From NCBI RefSeq assembly GCF_001542625.1, contig NZ_CP016279.1, positions 8,308,001 through 8,372,000 of the forward strand: DNA of 64,000 nt, written 5' to 3'. Positions 48,103 through 57,300 of the stretch are shown here, in pieces. The translations under genes and the position numbers were made by a program. The notes beneath the pieces were generated by a model. It had not been told where the DNA came from. It was given only the letters and a program-made list of their open reading frames with translations, and made no database searches. The stretch comes from Streptomyces griseochromogenes (GTDB taxonomy: Bacteria; Actinomycetota; Actinomycetes; Streptomycetales; Streptomycetaceae). The number at the start of each line of letters is the position of its first letter. The first letter of the stretch is position 1.

Positions 48103-49557
48103 ATGAACAAGACGATCAGGCGAGCGTCCGTCTTCGCGCTGCTGCTCGTGCTCGCCCTGCTGGTCAGGGCGACCTGGGTGCAGTACTACGACGGCAAGGC
48201 CCTCGCGGAAGACAACGACAACCGGCGGAACGCGATCGGGACGTACTCACGCCCGCTCGGGAACATCATCGTGGCCGGCGACTCGATCACCGGCTCGGCA
48301 CGGACCAAGGGGGGCGATCTCGCTTACAAGCGCACGTACAAGAACGGCAAGCTGTATGCGGCGGTGACGGGCTACGCCTCGCAGGCCTACGCCCCGACAC
48401 AGCTGGAGGGCATCTACAAGGACCTGCTCAACGGCACGGACAACCGGCTGAAGACCGTGCTGGACACGGTCACCGGCAAGCGCGCCGACCCGGGCAACGT
48501 GCTCACGACGATCGACCCGGCGGTGCAGAAGGCGGCGTACGATGCGCTCGGCGGCAACAAGGGCGCGGCCGTCGCGATCGACCCGAAGACCGGCAAGATC
48601 CTCGCGGTGGCGTCGACCCCGTCCTACGACCCCGCGCAGCTCACCGACGCGAACACGGCCGGGTCGGCCTGGAAGCTGCTCAACGCGGACAAGGACAAGC
48701 CGCTCACCAACCGGGCGCTGCGCCAGCCACTGCCGCCGGGCTCGACGTTCAAGCTGGTCGTGGCGGCGGCCGCGCTGGAGAGCGGGCTGTACGAGAAGGT
48801 GGACGACCCCACCCGCAGCCCCGACCCGTACACCATGCCGGGCACGACGCGCCCGCTGGAGAACGAGAACAGGTCGGCCCCGTGCGAGAACGCCTCGATC
48901 CGGGTCGCCCTGCGCTACTCCTGCAACAACGTCTTCGGCAAGATGGCCGTCGACCTCGGCCAGGACAAGGTGAAGGCGATGGCCGAGAAGTTCGGCTTCA
49001 ACGACGACGAGCGGGATGTGCCCGTGCGGGCCTACGCCAGCGTGTACCCCTCGGACATGGACAAGGCGCAGACCGCGCTCTCCGGCATCGGCCAGTTCGA
49101 CGTCACCGCGACGCCGCTGCAGATGGCCATGGTGTCGGCCGCCATAGCCAACGGCGGCAAGCTGGTCTCGCCGCATATGGTCTCGCAGATCACCGACAGC
49201 GACGGCGACGTGCTGAAGGACTACGACGACAGCGCGGACACGAAGCAGATCGTCAGCTCCGGCACGGCCGAGCAGTTGCGGTCGGCGATGGAGACGGTGG
49301 TGAAGGACGGCACCGGTACGAACGCGCTGATCGACGGGGCGACCGTCGGCGGCAAGACCGGTACGGCCCAGCACGGCGAGAACAACAGCAAGACGCCGTA
49401 CGCCTGGTTCACCTCGTACGGCAAGTCGGACGGCAGCGGCAAGGAGGTCGCCGTCGCGGTGATGGTGGAGCAGTCGGATGCGGCGCGGTCGGAGGTCAGC
49501 GGTAACGGGCTGGCCGCGCCGGTGGCGAAGGCGATGATGCAGGCGGCGTTGAAGTGA
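48103..49557 (+). CDS. Class B penicillin-binding protein (transpeptidase, PbpA-like)
   Basis: The 484-residue protein has one N-terminal membrane anchor (residues 8-26) and an extracytoplasmic transpeptidase domain. The three active-site motifs are intact: SXXK as PPGSTFK (Ser214, Lys217), SXN as SCN (273-275) and KTG at 418-420. The PBP dimerisation region before it is short, as in actinobacterial PbpA. It cross-links peptidoglycan. It stands alone after the two-component genes, 55 bases from the response regulator. Confidence 0.93.
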   Translation: MNKTIRRASVFALLLVLALLVRATWVQYYDGKALAEDNDNRRNAIGTYSRPLGNIIVAGDSITGSARTKGGDLAYKRTYKNGKLYAAVTGYASQAYAPTQLEGIYKDLLNGTDNRLKTVLDTVTGKRADPGNVLTTIDPAVQKAAYDALGGNKGAAVAIDPKTGKILAVASTPSYDPAQLTDANTAGSAWKLLNADKDKPLTNRALRQPLPPGSTFKLVVAAAALESGLYEKVDDPTRSPDPYTMPGTTRPLENENRSAPCENASIRVALRYSCNNVFGKMAVDLGQDKVKAMAEKFGFNDDERDVPVRAYASVYPSDMDKAQTALSGIGQFDVTATPLQMAMVSAAIANGGKLVSPHMVSQITDSDGDVLKDYDDSADTKQIVSSGTAEQLRSAMETVVKDGTGTNALIDGATVGGKTGTAQHGENNSKTPYAWFTSYGKSDGSGKEVAVAVMVEQSDAARSEVSGNGLAAPVAKAMMQAALK

Positions 49558-49564
49558 GGAGGCC

Positions 49565-49601
49565 GCGCGATCAGCCGCGGGTCCACTGTGGCTGATCGCG
49601 C
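49565..49601 (+). terminator. Terminator after the PBP gene, in a Streptomyces-type intergenic repeat
   Basis: A perfect 12-bp stem (49565-49576 with 49590-49601, GCGCGATCAGCC) with a 13-base loop starts 8 bases after the PBP stop. The following bases to about 49650 (CACGCGGCGGAGCCGCAT and onward) resemble a sequence I recall as widely repeated between Streptomyces genes. Confidence 0.7.
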
Positions 49602-49634
49602 CCACGCGGCGGAGCCGCATATCGACACAGCCCC

Positions 49635-49651
49635 GCGCCCCTCCGGGGCGC
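49635..49651 (-). terminator. Compact hairpin at the 3' end of the purine permease gene
   Basis: GCGCCCC (49635-49641) and GGGGCGC (49645-49651) form a perfect 7-bp stem with a 3-base loop directly after the permease stop codon. Confidence 0.65.
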
Positions 49652-51103
49652 CTACCTGACCCCCAGAATCTGCTCCACCGGATCGATCGCGAAGTACACC
49701 AGGAACAGTGCCGACACCCCCCACAGCAACCAGTTGACCTCCTTCGCCTTGCCCAGCACCGCCTTGATGAGGACGTACGACACGAAGCCCGCGCCGATGC
49801 CATCGGTTATCGAGTAGGTGAACGGCATCGCGGCGATGGTGAGGAACGACGGGATGGCGATCTCGTGCGTGTCCCAGTCGATGTGCTTGACATGGGTCAT
49901 CATCAGGAAGCCCACCGCGATCAGCGCGGGCGCGGCCGCCTGGAGCGGGACGATGGTCAGCAGCGGGGTGAGGAAGAGGGCCAGTCCGAAGAGGCCGCCG
50001 GTGATCAGGTTGGCGAAGCCGGTGCGGGCGCCCTCGCCGACTCCGGCCGCGGACTCGATGTAGGCGGTGTTGGAGGAGGCGGAGCCGGCACCGCCGGCGA
50101 CCGCCGCGGCGCCGTCGATGAACAGCACGCGCCCGATCCCCGGCACCTGCCCCTTCTCGTCGAGCAGTCCGGCCTCGGCGCTGATGCCGACGATGGTGCC
50201 CATGGCGTCGAAGAAGTCCGACAGGATCAGGGTGAAGACCAGCAGGACGGCGGTGAGGACACCGGCCTTGGCGAAGCCGCCGAACAGGCTGAAGTGACCC
50301 ACGAGTCCGAAGTCCGGGGTGTCGACGATCCTGTCCGGGACCTTGGGGGTGGTCAGGCCCCAGCTCTTGATACCGGCGACGGCGTCGATGACGATCGCGA
50401 CGACGGTCATCGTCACGATGCTGATGAGGATCGCGCCCTTCACCTTGCGGGCCAGCAGAGCGATGGTCAGCAGGACACCGAGACAGAACACCAGCACGGG
50501 CCAGCCGGTGAGGCGGCCGACGGCGCCGAGCTGCACGGGCACCGTGGTGTTCGCGGCGTCCGGGACGCGGCTGACGAACCCGGCGTCGACGAAGCCGATG
50601 AAGGCGATGAACAGTCCGATGCCGACGCCGATGGCCTGCTTCAGCTGCTGCGGGATCGCGTTCATGATCGCTTCCCGGAGTCCGGTGAGGACCAGGAGGC
50701 AGATGAGCAGGCCTTCGAGGACGACCAGCCCCATCGCGTCGGGCCAGCTCATCAGCGGGGCCAGCTGGAAGGCGACGACGGCGTTGAGGCCGAGGCCTGC
50801 GGCGATCGCGAGGGGCAGGTTGCCGCCGACGCCCATCACGATCGTCATCACACAGGCCACCAGAGCGGTGGCGGTGACGAGTTGGCCGGTGTCGAGGTGG
50901 TGGTGGAACTTGTCCTCGGCGCTGCCGAGGATGATCGGATTCAGGACAAGGATGTAGGCCATGGTGAAGAACGTGGCGAAGCCGCCGCGTATCTCCCGGC
51001 CGAAGGTGGATCCCCGTGCGGAGATCTCGAAGAACCGGTCGAGGCTGTTCGCCGCGGGGAACGCGGCCCTTGGCCGGTCGGCCGCCTTCTTGGTGTCGGA
51101 CAT
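49652..51103 (-). CDS. NCS2 (AzgA-type) purine permease
   Basis: A 483-residue membrane protein with about 13 helices. AzgA-type features: 'TFFTMAYILVLNPIIL' in the first helices, 'AIAAGLGLNAVVAF' near 103, 'DFFDAMGTIVGISAEAGLLDE' near 294 and 'ASSNTAYIESAAGVGEGARTG' near 340. Such proteins import adenine, guanine or hypoxanthine with protons. A palindrome CGCGTT-G-AACGCG lies about 56 bases upstream of its start. It converges on the PBP gene. Confidence 0.92.
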   Translation of the reverse strand: MSDTKKAADRPRAAFPAANSLDRFFEISARGSTFGREIRGGFATFFTMAYILVLNPIILGSAEDKFHHHLDTGQLVTATALVACVMTIVMGVGGNLPLAIAAGLGLNAVVAFQLAPLMSWPDAMGLVVLEGLLICLLVLTGLREAIMNAIPQQLKQAIGVGIGLFIAFIGFVDAGFVSRVPDAANTTVPVQLGAVGRLTGWPVLVFCLGVLLTIALLARKVKGAILISIVTMTVVAIVIDAVAGIKSWGLTTPKVPDRIVDTPDFGLVGHFSLFGGFAKAGVLTAVLLVFTLILSDFFDAMGTIVGISAEAGLLDEKGQVPGIGRVLFIDGAAAVAGGAGSASSNTAYIESAAGVGEGARTGFANLITGGLFGLALFLTPLLTIVPLQAAAPALIAVGFLMMTHVKHIDWDTHEIAIPSFLTIAAMPFTYSITDGIGAGFVSYVLIKAVLGKAKEVNWLLWGVSALFLVYFAIDPVEQILGVR

Positions 51104-51158
51104 GCGGGCGCTCCTTGTTGCCTGGCCGATCGTGCGCGGAACCTGGCTGGATTGTTCC

Positions 51159-51171
51159 CGCGTTGAACGCG
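51159..51171. promoter_or_regulatory. Palindrome CGCGTTGAACGCG upstream of the permease gene
   Basis: A perfect 6-bp dyad around one central base, 56 bases before the permease start on the minus strand. It could be an operator; no regulator can be named. Confidence 0.3.
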
Positions 51172-51258
51172 TTTCAGGTTTTCACCGTGTTACGGAATCA
51201 GAGTCGGCCCGCCAGACCATGTTCGAGACCCTGTACAAACCAAGCGGTTGATCACGCA

Positions 51259-51417
51259 ATGCGGGAGAAGACCGAGAATCCCGACATCGCGGGCGCGGTC
51301 GACGTCCAGGAGGCGCTGCGCAGGCAACTCACGTCCCTCACCGTGAACCCCCGCCACGGCACGGTGCTGCCGGTGACGGGGGCCGGGTACGAGCGGCTGC
51401 TCAGGACGTACGGCTGA
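51259..51417 (+). CDS. Possible small protein of 52 residues
   Basis: ATG at 51259 opens a short frame reading MREKTENPDIAGAVDVQEAL and ending GAGYERLLRTYG. The composition is protein-like and third codon positions are G+C-rich, but there is no clear ribosome site (bases before are GGTTGATCACGCA). It is divergent from the permease gene and converges on the acid phosphatase gene 4 bases later. No family is recognised. Confidence 0.4.
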   Translation: MREKTENPDIAGAVDVQEALRRQLTSLTVNPRHGTVLPVTGAGYERLLRTYG

Positions 51418-51420
51418 GCG

Positions 51421-52218
51421 TCAGGAGACGAAGTACGTCGGGTTGGGCAGCTTGTAGGTGCGGTCGGCGTAGCCGCCGTCCAGGTCCGAGTACTGGTCGC
51501 CGAAGTTGGCGATGACCTCGTACCCGAGGTCGTCCTCGATGTGCTTGCGGGTGCCGGACTTGTACTGCACCGTCGTGCAGTTCCAGGCGCCCGGGGTGGC
51601 GCAGTCGCCCAGGTAGGCCGGCGGGTTGGCCTTGTCCTTGAGGAACATGTGGTCGGCGTCGAGGTTCACATCGGCGCCGATCTTCTTCAGGTTCGCGACG
51701 GCGGCGGTGCGCTGCGCCTCGCTGAGACCGGAGTTGTAGAAGACCTCGACGCCCTGGGACTCGGCGTACCGCACCAGCTCGGGGCTGCCGAACACCGCCG
51801 GCCGGTCGGCCTTGTTCACGTAGTCGTTCCACGTGGTGGGGTTGAACGTGTAGTTGTAGCGCTTCTCGTAGTCGAGGCTGAGCAGCAGCGTGTCGTCGAT
51901 GTCGAAGACGACGGCCGGCTTCTCCCCGTGACGGACCGCCTTGCGGGCCGCCCTGTCTATGTAGCGCTTGGCGTCGCGGTCCATGCGCGCCAGGTCCTTG
52001 GCGTACGGGCTGTCCGGGGACGCCTGGTAGACGCCGTTGCTGTCGGCGGTGGTGCCGTAGTACGTGTCGATGTCCTTCGCCAGGAGCCCGATGTTGTAGG
52101 GCTCGTGGGTCGAGTTCGCCGTCGACTGACCGGCCGTGGCCGCGCCGGCACCGTACAGCGCACCGCCGGCGAGAGCACAGGCAGCAGCGATCGCGCCCGC
52201 TCTGAGGGACTTCCGCAT
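51421..52218 (-). CDS. Secreted HAD-family (class B type) acid phosphatase
   Basis: A 265-residue protein with a signal peptide (MRKSLRAGAIAAACALAGGA, cleavage near ATAGQ). The HAD motif I is VVFDIDDTLLLS near residue 101, and later blocks VEVFYNSGLSEAQRTAAVANL and LGYEVIANFGDQYSDLDGGY correspond to motifs II and IV. Class B and related acid phosphatases release phosphate from organic esters outside the cell. The ATG at 52216-52218 has GGAG upstream. Confidence 0.88.
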   Translation of the reverse strand: MRKSLRAGAIAAACALAGGALYGAGAATAGQSTANSTHEPYNIGLLAKDIDTYYGTTADSNGVYQASPDSPYAKDLARMDRDAKRYIDRAARKAVRHGEKPAVVFDIDDTLLLSLDYEKRYNYTFNPTTWNDYVNKADRPAVFGSPELVRYAESQGVEVFYNSGLSEAQRTAAVANLKKIGADVNLDADHMFLKDKANPPAYLGDCATPGAWNCTTVQYKSGTRKHIEDDLGYEVIANFGDQYSDLDGGYADRTYKLPNPTYFVS

Positions 52219-52483
52219 GGATTCTCCGGAATGTGTTTGGTGAGTGTTGCACCAGGTCACGCACTGTCTACGCGCATCACGCACCGCTCCGCGAGCCTCG
52301 TTACCCGATCGATATCGGATTCGGCGGTTTCGACGGAAGTCCCCCCGCTCTCAAGGCAGTCGAGCGATCCCGGCCGTGCCGGCTTGTACGCCCCGTCCTC
52401 CGCCACGGCTACGGCTTGGGCGATGACTGTTCTCCGTTCTCGGTCATCACCATCCGATCGTCGGAGCCGCGGTCGAGGGTGGC

Positions 52484-54205
52484 TCAGCCCGCGTACGGGT
52501 CCGGCACCGTGCCGGGGCGGGCCAGGAACTCGAAGTCGCAGCCGGTGTCGGCCTGGGTGATCTGCGCGTTGTAGAGCAGGCCGTAGCCGCGCTCGTGACG
52601 GACGGGCGGTGGTGTCCACCGCGTCCGCCTGCGCTCCAGCTCCGCGTCGTCCACATGGAGCCGGAGGGTGCGGGCGTCGACGTCCAGGGTGATGAGGTCT
52701 CCGTCGCGCACCAGCGCCAGCGGTCCGCCGATGTGCGACTCCGGTGCCACGTGCAGCACACAGGCGCCGTAACTCGTCCCGCTCATACGGGCGTCGGAGA
52801 TCCGCACCATGTCCCGTACGCCCTGCTTCAGCAGATGGGCCGGCAGGGGGAGCATGCCGTACTCGGGCATGCCGGGACCGCCCTTGGGTCCGGCGCCCCG
52901 CAGCACCAGCACACTGTCCGCGGTGATGCCGAGCGACGGGTCGTCGATGGTGCGCTGCATGGTCCTGTAGTCGTCGAAGACGACCGCGGGTCCGGTGTGC
53001 CTGAGCAGACGGGGCTCGGCGGCGATGTGCTTGATGACGGCGCCGTCCGGGCAGAGGTTGCCGCGCAGCACGGCGACCCCGCCCTCGCTCGCGACCGGGT
53101 TGTCGCGGGGGCGGATGACGTCGTCGTCGTGCACCCGCGCGCCCCGCAGCTGCTCGCGCAGGGTGTCGTACGACACCGTCGGCCGGTCGAGGTGGAGCAG
53201 GTCCGGGATCCGGGAGAGGAAGCCGGGCAGGCCGCCCGCGAAGTGGAAGTCCTCCATGAGGTGGCGCTGTCCGCCGGGGCGGACATCGGCGAGGACCGGG
53301 ACCGTGCGGGCGATGCGGTCGAAGTCGTCCAGGGTCAGCCTCACCCCGGCCCGGCCCGCCATGGCGATCAGATGGATCACGGCGTTGGTGGAGCCGCCGA
53401 GACCGAGCACGGTGGTGACCGCGTCCTCGAAGGCCTCACGGGTCAGGATCGTGGAGAGTCCGCGGTCCTTGCGGACCAGTTCGACGACGGTCAGGCCCGC
53501 CCTCGCCGCCATCCGGTCGTGCCCGGAGTCGACGGCCGGGATGCTGGACGCGCCCGGCACGGTCACGCCGAGCGCCTCGGCGGCCGCGGTCAGCGTGGAT
53601 GCCGTTCCCATGGTCATGCAGTGGCCGGGCGAGCGGGCGAGGCCGCTCTCCAGCTCGGCCATCTCGCAGTCGCCGACGAGGCCGGCCCGCTTGTCGTCCC
53701 AGTACTTCCACATGTCGGTGCCGGAGCCGAGGACCTCGCCCCGCCAGTGCCCCGGGAGCATGGGCCCCGCCGGTACGAAGACGGTGGGCAGGTCCACGGA
53801 GGCCGCGCCCATCAGCAGCGCCGGGGTGGACTTGTCGCAGCCGCCCATCAGGACGGCGCCGTCCACGGGATAGGACCGCAGCAGCTCCTCGGTCTCCATC
53901 GCGAGCAGGTTGCGGTAGAGCATCGGGGTCGGCTTCTGGAAGGTCTCGCTGAGGGTGGAGACCGGGAACTCCAGCGGGAAGCCGCCCGCCTGCCACACCC
54001 CGCGCTTGACGGCCTGGGCCCGCTCCCGCAGATGCACATGGCAGGGGTTGATGTCGGACCAGGTGTTGAGGATCGCGACGACCGGCTTGCCGAGGTGTTC
54101 TTCGGGCAGGTAGCCGAGCTGGCGGGTGCGGGCGCGGTGGCTGAAGGAGCGGAGCCCGTCGGTGCCGTACCACCGATGACTTCTGAGTTCCTCCGGCCGC
54201 TTCAC
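52484..54205 (-). CDS. IlvD/Edd family sugar-acid dehydratase
   Basis: A protein of about 573 residues. The Fe-S cluster and active-site blocks are of the sugar-acid type: AILNTWSDINPCHVHL, GAVLMGGCDKSTPALLMGA and GHCMTMGTASTLTAAAEALG, close to L-arabonate and xylonate dehydratases rather than to true dihydroxy-acid dehydratase, whose ACGGMYTANT-type motif is absent. The GTG at 54203-54205 overlaps the upstream lyase stop; an ATG at 54214 is the alternative. It should convert an aldonate to a 2-keto-3-deoxy acid, the substrate class of the DapA-family partner. Confidence 0.88.
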   Translation of the reverse strand: MKRPEELRSHRWYGTDGLRSFSHRARTRQLGYLPEEHLGKPVVAILNTWSDINPCHVHLRERAQAVKRGVWQAGGFPLEFPVSTLSETFQKPTPMLYRNLLAMETEELLRSYPVDGAVLMGGCDKSTPALLMGAASVDLPTVFVPAGPMLPGHWRGEVLGSGTDMWKYWDDKRAGLVGDCEMAELESGLARSPGHCMTMGTASTLTAAAEALGVTVPGASSIPAVDSGHDRMAARAGLTVVELVRKDRGLSTILTREAFEDAVTTVLGLGGSTNAVIHLIAMAGRAGVRLTLDDFDRIARTVPVLADVRPGGQRHLMEDFHFAGGLPGFLSRIPDLLHLDRPTVSYDTLREQLRGARVHDDDVIRPRDNPVASEGGVAVLRGNLCPDGAVIKHIAAEPRLLRHTGPAVVFDDYRTMQRTIDDPSLGITADSVLVLRGAGPKGGPGMPEYGMLPLPAHLLKQGVRDMVRISDARMSGTSYGACVLHVAPESHIGGPLALVRDGDLITLDVDARTLRLHVDDAELERRRTRWTPPPVRHERGYGLLYNAQITQADTGCDFEFLARPGTVPDPYAG

Positions 54206-55113
54206 AGGGACCATCCGGCGACGATGGCGGCGACCTCGGCACGCTCGTCCTCGGGCAGCTGTCCGCTCGGCGGACGGACCTCCCCGCGGCACAGGCCGAG
54301 CGCGGCGAGGGCCTCCTTGACGACGGTGACGTTGTGGGCGGAGCCGTGGGCGGCGCGCAGTTCCTCGAAGCGGCGGATCTGTTCCCAGACCTTCATGGCG
54401 GCCGGATAGTCGCCCGTTCGAAGCGCTTCCCTCATGGTCAGCGAAACGGCCGGGGCGACGTTCACGAGTCCCGAGGTGAAGCCGGTGGCGCCCGCGGAGA
54501 AGTAGGAGGGGGCGTAGGGTTCGGCGAGGCCCGCGACCCATACGAAGCGGTCCAGGCCCGCGTCCCGCGCGAAGGCCGCGAACCGTGCGGCGTCCGGGAC
54601 GGCGTACTTCACTCCGACGACGTTCGGGCAGTGGTCGGCGAGTTCGGCGAGGCGGGCGCCGGGCAGCCGGTCGTCGCGGATGTAGGGGACCACGCCCAGG
54701 CCGGGCACGGACTCGGCGATGGCGCGGTGGTAGTCGACCCAGCCGGCGGCCGAGATATACGGGTGCACCGGCTGGTGGACCATCACCATCCGGGCGCCGA
54801 GGTCGCGGGCATGGCGGGCGGAGGCGATCGCGGTGGGCAGGTCGTGGCCGACGCCGGCCAGGATCACGGCGCGGTCGCCGGCCTCCGCCACGGTCAACTC
54901 GGCGACCAGGCGGCGCTCTTCGGGGGTGAGGGCGTAGAACTCACCGGTGTTGCCGTTCGGGGTGAGGGTGGTGATCCCGGCGTCGAGCAGGCGGCGCAGC
55001 AGGGCCCGGTGGGTGTCCCGCGCGACGGAGCCGTCCTCGGCGAAGGGGGTCACCGGGATGGCCACCACGTCGGCCAGGGCCGCCCGTTGGGTCTCGAACG
55101 TCACGCCGCTCAT
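54202..55113 (-). CDS. DapA/NAL family lyase or dehydratase acting on a keto-deoxy sugar acid
   Basis: A 303-residue TIM-barrel protein. The Schiff-base lysine is Lys169 in VVGVKYAVPD, Tyr144 is in VVPYIRD, and the substrate carboxylate motif is GNTGEFYALTPEERR near residue 54. Partnership with a sugar-acid dehydratase points to 2-keto-3-deoxy-aldonate cleavage or dehydration rather than lysine synthesis. Its start overlaps the GntR stop (ATGA) and its stop overlaps the dehydratase GTG, so the three genes are one coupled operon. Confidence 0.88.
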   Translation of the reverse strand: MSGVTFETQRAALADVVAIPVTPFAEDGSVARDTHRALLRRLLDAGITTLTPNGNTGEFYALTPEERRLVAELTVAEAGDRAVILAGVGHDLPTAIASARHARDLGARMVMVHQPVHPYISAAGWVDYHRAIAESVPGLGVVPYIRDDRLPGARLAELADHCPNVVGVKYAVPDAARFAAFARDAGLDRFVWVAGLAEPYAPSYFSAGATGFTSGLVNVAPAVSLTMREALRTGDYPAAMKVWEQIRRFEELRAAHGSAHNVTVVKEALAALGLCRGEVRPPSGQLPEDERAEVAAIVAGWSL

Positions 55114-55766
55114 TCCTGGCCTTCCTCCGGCCGGGGCTCGGGAAAAGCCCGCTGGACGAACGACTCGATGTGGGCGTGCAGGGCGCTCGCGGCGCCGTCC
55201 GCGTCGCGGTCCAGGGCGAGCCGCAGGATCTCCCGGTGCTCGGCGGCCTCCCGGTCCCAGGAGGGTTCGGCCGCCCAGGCCACGGCCGAGACGAGGGCGG
55301 CCTGGTCGCGGACCTCGTCCAGCATCCGGCCGAGCAGCGGGTTGCCGCAGGCCAGGTAGAGGGCGCGGTGGAACTCCCGGTTGGCCAGGGAGCGTTCGGC
55401 GGTGTCGGCGGCGGCGTCGGCCCGGGTGAGCGCGTCACGGGCGGCGTCGAGGGGGGCACCGCGCCGCACGGCCCGCCGCAGCGCCTCGGGCTCCAGCAAC
55501 AGCCGCACGTCGTAGACCTCGCGTGCCATGTCCGCGTCCACCATGCGCACCGTGACGCCCTTGTACTGGCTCATCACGACGAGACCGGTCCCGGCGAGGG
55601 TCTTCAGCGCCTCCCGGACCGGGGTCTTGGACACCCCGAACTGCGCGGCGAGCTCCGTCTCGACCAGGGCCTGACCTGGCGTCAACCGTCCGGTGAGGAT
55701 GCGGTGTCTGATCGCGTCCAGCACATATTGCGTGCGGGAGGGGATCGGGGTGGGCACAGAGGTCAT
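55110..55766 (-). CDS. GntR family regulator, FadR (FCD) subgroup
   Basis: A 218-residue protein with an N-terminal winged helix (PGQALVETELAAQFGVSKTP followed by VREALKTLAGTGLV, about residues 28-62) and an all-helical FCD ligand domain (DVRLLLEPEALRRAVRRGA; metal-type His/Asp in the NREFHRALYLACGNPLL block). It heads the operon with the lyase and dehydratase, and probably represses it until a sugar acid binds. ATG at 55764-55766 has GAGAGGG upstream. Confidence 0.92.
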   Translation of the reverse strand: MTSVPTPIPSRTQYVLDAIRHRILTGRLTPGQALVETELAAQFGVSKTPVREALKTLAGTGLVVMSQYKGVTVRMVDADMAREVYDVRLLLEPEALRRAVRRGAPLDAARDALTRADAAADTAERSLANREFHRALYLACGNPLLGRMLDEVRDQAALVSAVAWAAEPSWDREAAEHREILRLALDRDADGAASALHAHIESFVQRAFPEPRPEEGQE

Positions 55767-55779
55767 GCGGCCCTCTCGG

Positions 55780-55806
55780 ATCTCACATATCGCGTCTCAT
55801 ATATGA
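55780..55806. promoter_or_regulatory. Candidate GntR operator region
   Basis: A perfect 10-bp palindrome TCATATATGA (55797-55806) and a related half-site TCACATAT (55782-55789) lie 15-40 bases upstream of the gntR start. The AT-rich palindrome is unusual in this DNA and suits an autoregulatory site for the FadR-type repressor. Confidence 0.5.
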
Positions 55807-55895
55807 CGTACGAAGGACGACGCGTTGAAGGTAGGAGGGGGCGCGTGCTGCGTCAATGCCTGTGACAAAGGAAGTCGGGGATGCCGGGCGGCGGT

Positions 55896-56657
55896 TCAGA
55901 CGGTGCGGATGTCGCCCTCGACGGCCGGGTATGTCGGCCGGCCGGCGACCCCGGCCGCGCGGGCGGTGGCCGCCTCGCGGGTGAGCGTGGGGCCGACGTG
56001 GGTGACGAGGAGTTCGCGCACGTGCGCGTCCCGGGCAGCGCGACCGGCGTCCTCCGGCGTCAGATGGACCTGTTGGACGTGTTCGCCGTCGCGATGTGCG
56101 TCCAGGTCCGCCTCGCACAGGAACAGGTCGGCACGGGTGGCGAGTTCGGTGAGCGCGGGGCAGGGCCCGCTGTCCCCCGAGTACGCCAGCACGCTGCCCT
56201 GGCTCTCCGCGCGCAGCCCGTACGCCTCGGTGTCGTGGGCGACGGCGCGGGCGGTCAGACGGAGGTTCCAGTGCCGCACGTCGTGGCCGTCGTGCAGGTC
56301 CCGGAAGTCGAAGACACCCTTCAGGAACTCGACGTCCGCACGGCCGAAGAAGCCGGCCAGCCGCCGCGCGCAGTCCTGGGGCGCGTACACGGGGATCGGC
56401 GCGTGCGGGGTCATCCCGCCGAAGGCGAAGGCGTAGGCGGCGGCGAGCAGGTCGGCACTGTGGTCGGCGTGCAGATGCGAGATCCAGATCGCGGTGAGCC
56501 GGGCGGGATCCGTGTGCCGCTGCAACGCGGCGAACGTACCTGGCCCCGCGTCCACCCACACCTCGGCGCCGCCGCCGGACACCAGGTAGCCGGAGCAGGG
56601 CCGGTCCGGACCCGGGTGCGGGGAGGCGGTGCCGAGGACGGTGAGCGTGAGGGGCAT
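55896..56657 (-). CDS. Metallo-beta-lactamase-fold hydrolase (RNase Z-like subgroup)
   Basis: A 253-residue protein with the metal motif HLHADHSADLLAAA near residue 61 and further ligands in YSGDSG (about 160) and LLVTHVGPT (about 218). The N-terminal LTVLGTASPHPGPDRPCSGYLV is typical of the RNase Z/ElaC-like MBL group, but the flexible arm of tRNase Z is missing, so tRNA processing is doubtful. Substrate unknown. It lies between two transcription units, all on the minus strand. Confidence 0.85.
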   Translation of the reverse strand: MPLTLTVLGTASPHPGPDRPCSGYLVSGGGAEVWVDAGPGTFAALQRHTDPARLTAIWISHLHADHSADLLAAAYAFAFGGMTPHAPIPVYAPQDCARRLAGFFGRADVEFLKGVFDFRDLHDGHDVRHWNLRLTARAVAHDTEAYGLRAESQGSVLAYSGDSGPCPALTELATRADLFLCEADLDAHRDGEHVQQVHLTPEDAGRAARDAHVRELLVTHVGPTLTREAATARAAGVAGRPTYPAVEGDIRTV

Positions 56658-56709
56658 GGGAGGGAGAGTACGACGCCCTGAGGGCCGCGGTGTCCCGCAG
56701 GGCCCGGTG

Positions 56710-57300
56710 TCACGGACGCCACTGCGGATCCCGCCCGCTCAGCCCCACCGCCCGGTCCAGCGGGGGCGCCTCGCCCGGAACCGGGACGACCGGGCCGAAG
56801 GGGCTGTCGCCGCGGTCCGGGTCGTCGGCCGCGGCGAACAGGAAGACGAGGGCGGAGTCCAGGGCGGCGGGATCGGGGGCGTAGGACCGGCCGGTCGCGC
56901 GGGCCAGGTCCCAGCCGTGGATCACCAGCTCGTCGGCGACGATCGCGCCCGCGATCGCGCCCGGCAGGTCCACCCCGCCCGCGCGGGTCATGCCGGTCCA
57001 GGCGGCCGGGTCGCGCCAGGCGTCGGCGAGGTCGTCCAGCGCCTTGGCCAGCTCCTCGCGCCAGCCGGGCCCGATGTCCGACCCGGCCACGTCCGGGCTG
57101 GTGTCGGTGGTCGTGCCCAGGTCCTTGCGGGCCGCGTCCCGGAAGGCGACGGACAGTCCCAGCAGGTGGCCCAGCAGATTGCGTACCGCCAGGCCGGGGC
57201 ACGGTGTGAGGGCCGACAGCTGGTCGTCGGTCACCGCCTCGGCGAGCCGCGCCACGATCCGGGTCTGAGGGCCTAGGTCGAGAAGGGTGTCGGTGGTCAT
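56710..57300 (-). CDS. TIGR03086-type (DinB/maleylpyruvate isomerase-like) metal-binding protein
   Basis: A 196-residue helical-bundle protein. VRNLLGHLLGLSVAFRD with the metal His near residue 45 and 'IVADELVIHGWDLARATGRSY' near 130 match the actinobacterial TIGR03086 group, thought to include mycothiol-dependent proteins. ATG at 57298-57300 has AGGAG upstream and overlaps the stop of the DUF6010 gene (ATGA), so the pair is co-expressed. No activity is known. Confidence 0.83.
   Translation of the reverse strand: MTTDTLLDLGPQTRIVARLAEAVTDDQLSALTPCPGLAVRNLLGHLLGLSVAFRDAARKDLGTTTDTSPDVAGSDIGPGWREELAKALDDLADAWRDPAAWTGMTRAGGVDLPGAIAGAIVADELVIHGWDLARATGRSYAPDPAALDSALVFLFAAADDPDRGDSPFGPVVPVPGEAPPLDRAVGLSGRDPQWRP

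Noticed and set aside
54202..55113. dapA (lysine biosynthesis) assignment
   Set aside because: The operon contains a sugar-acid dehydratase and a FadR-type regulator, which points to keto-deoxy sugar-acid metabolism.
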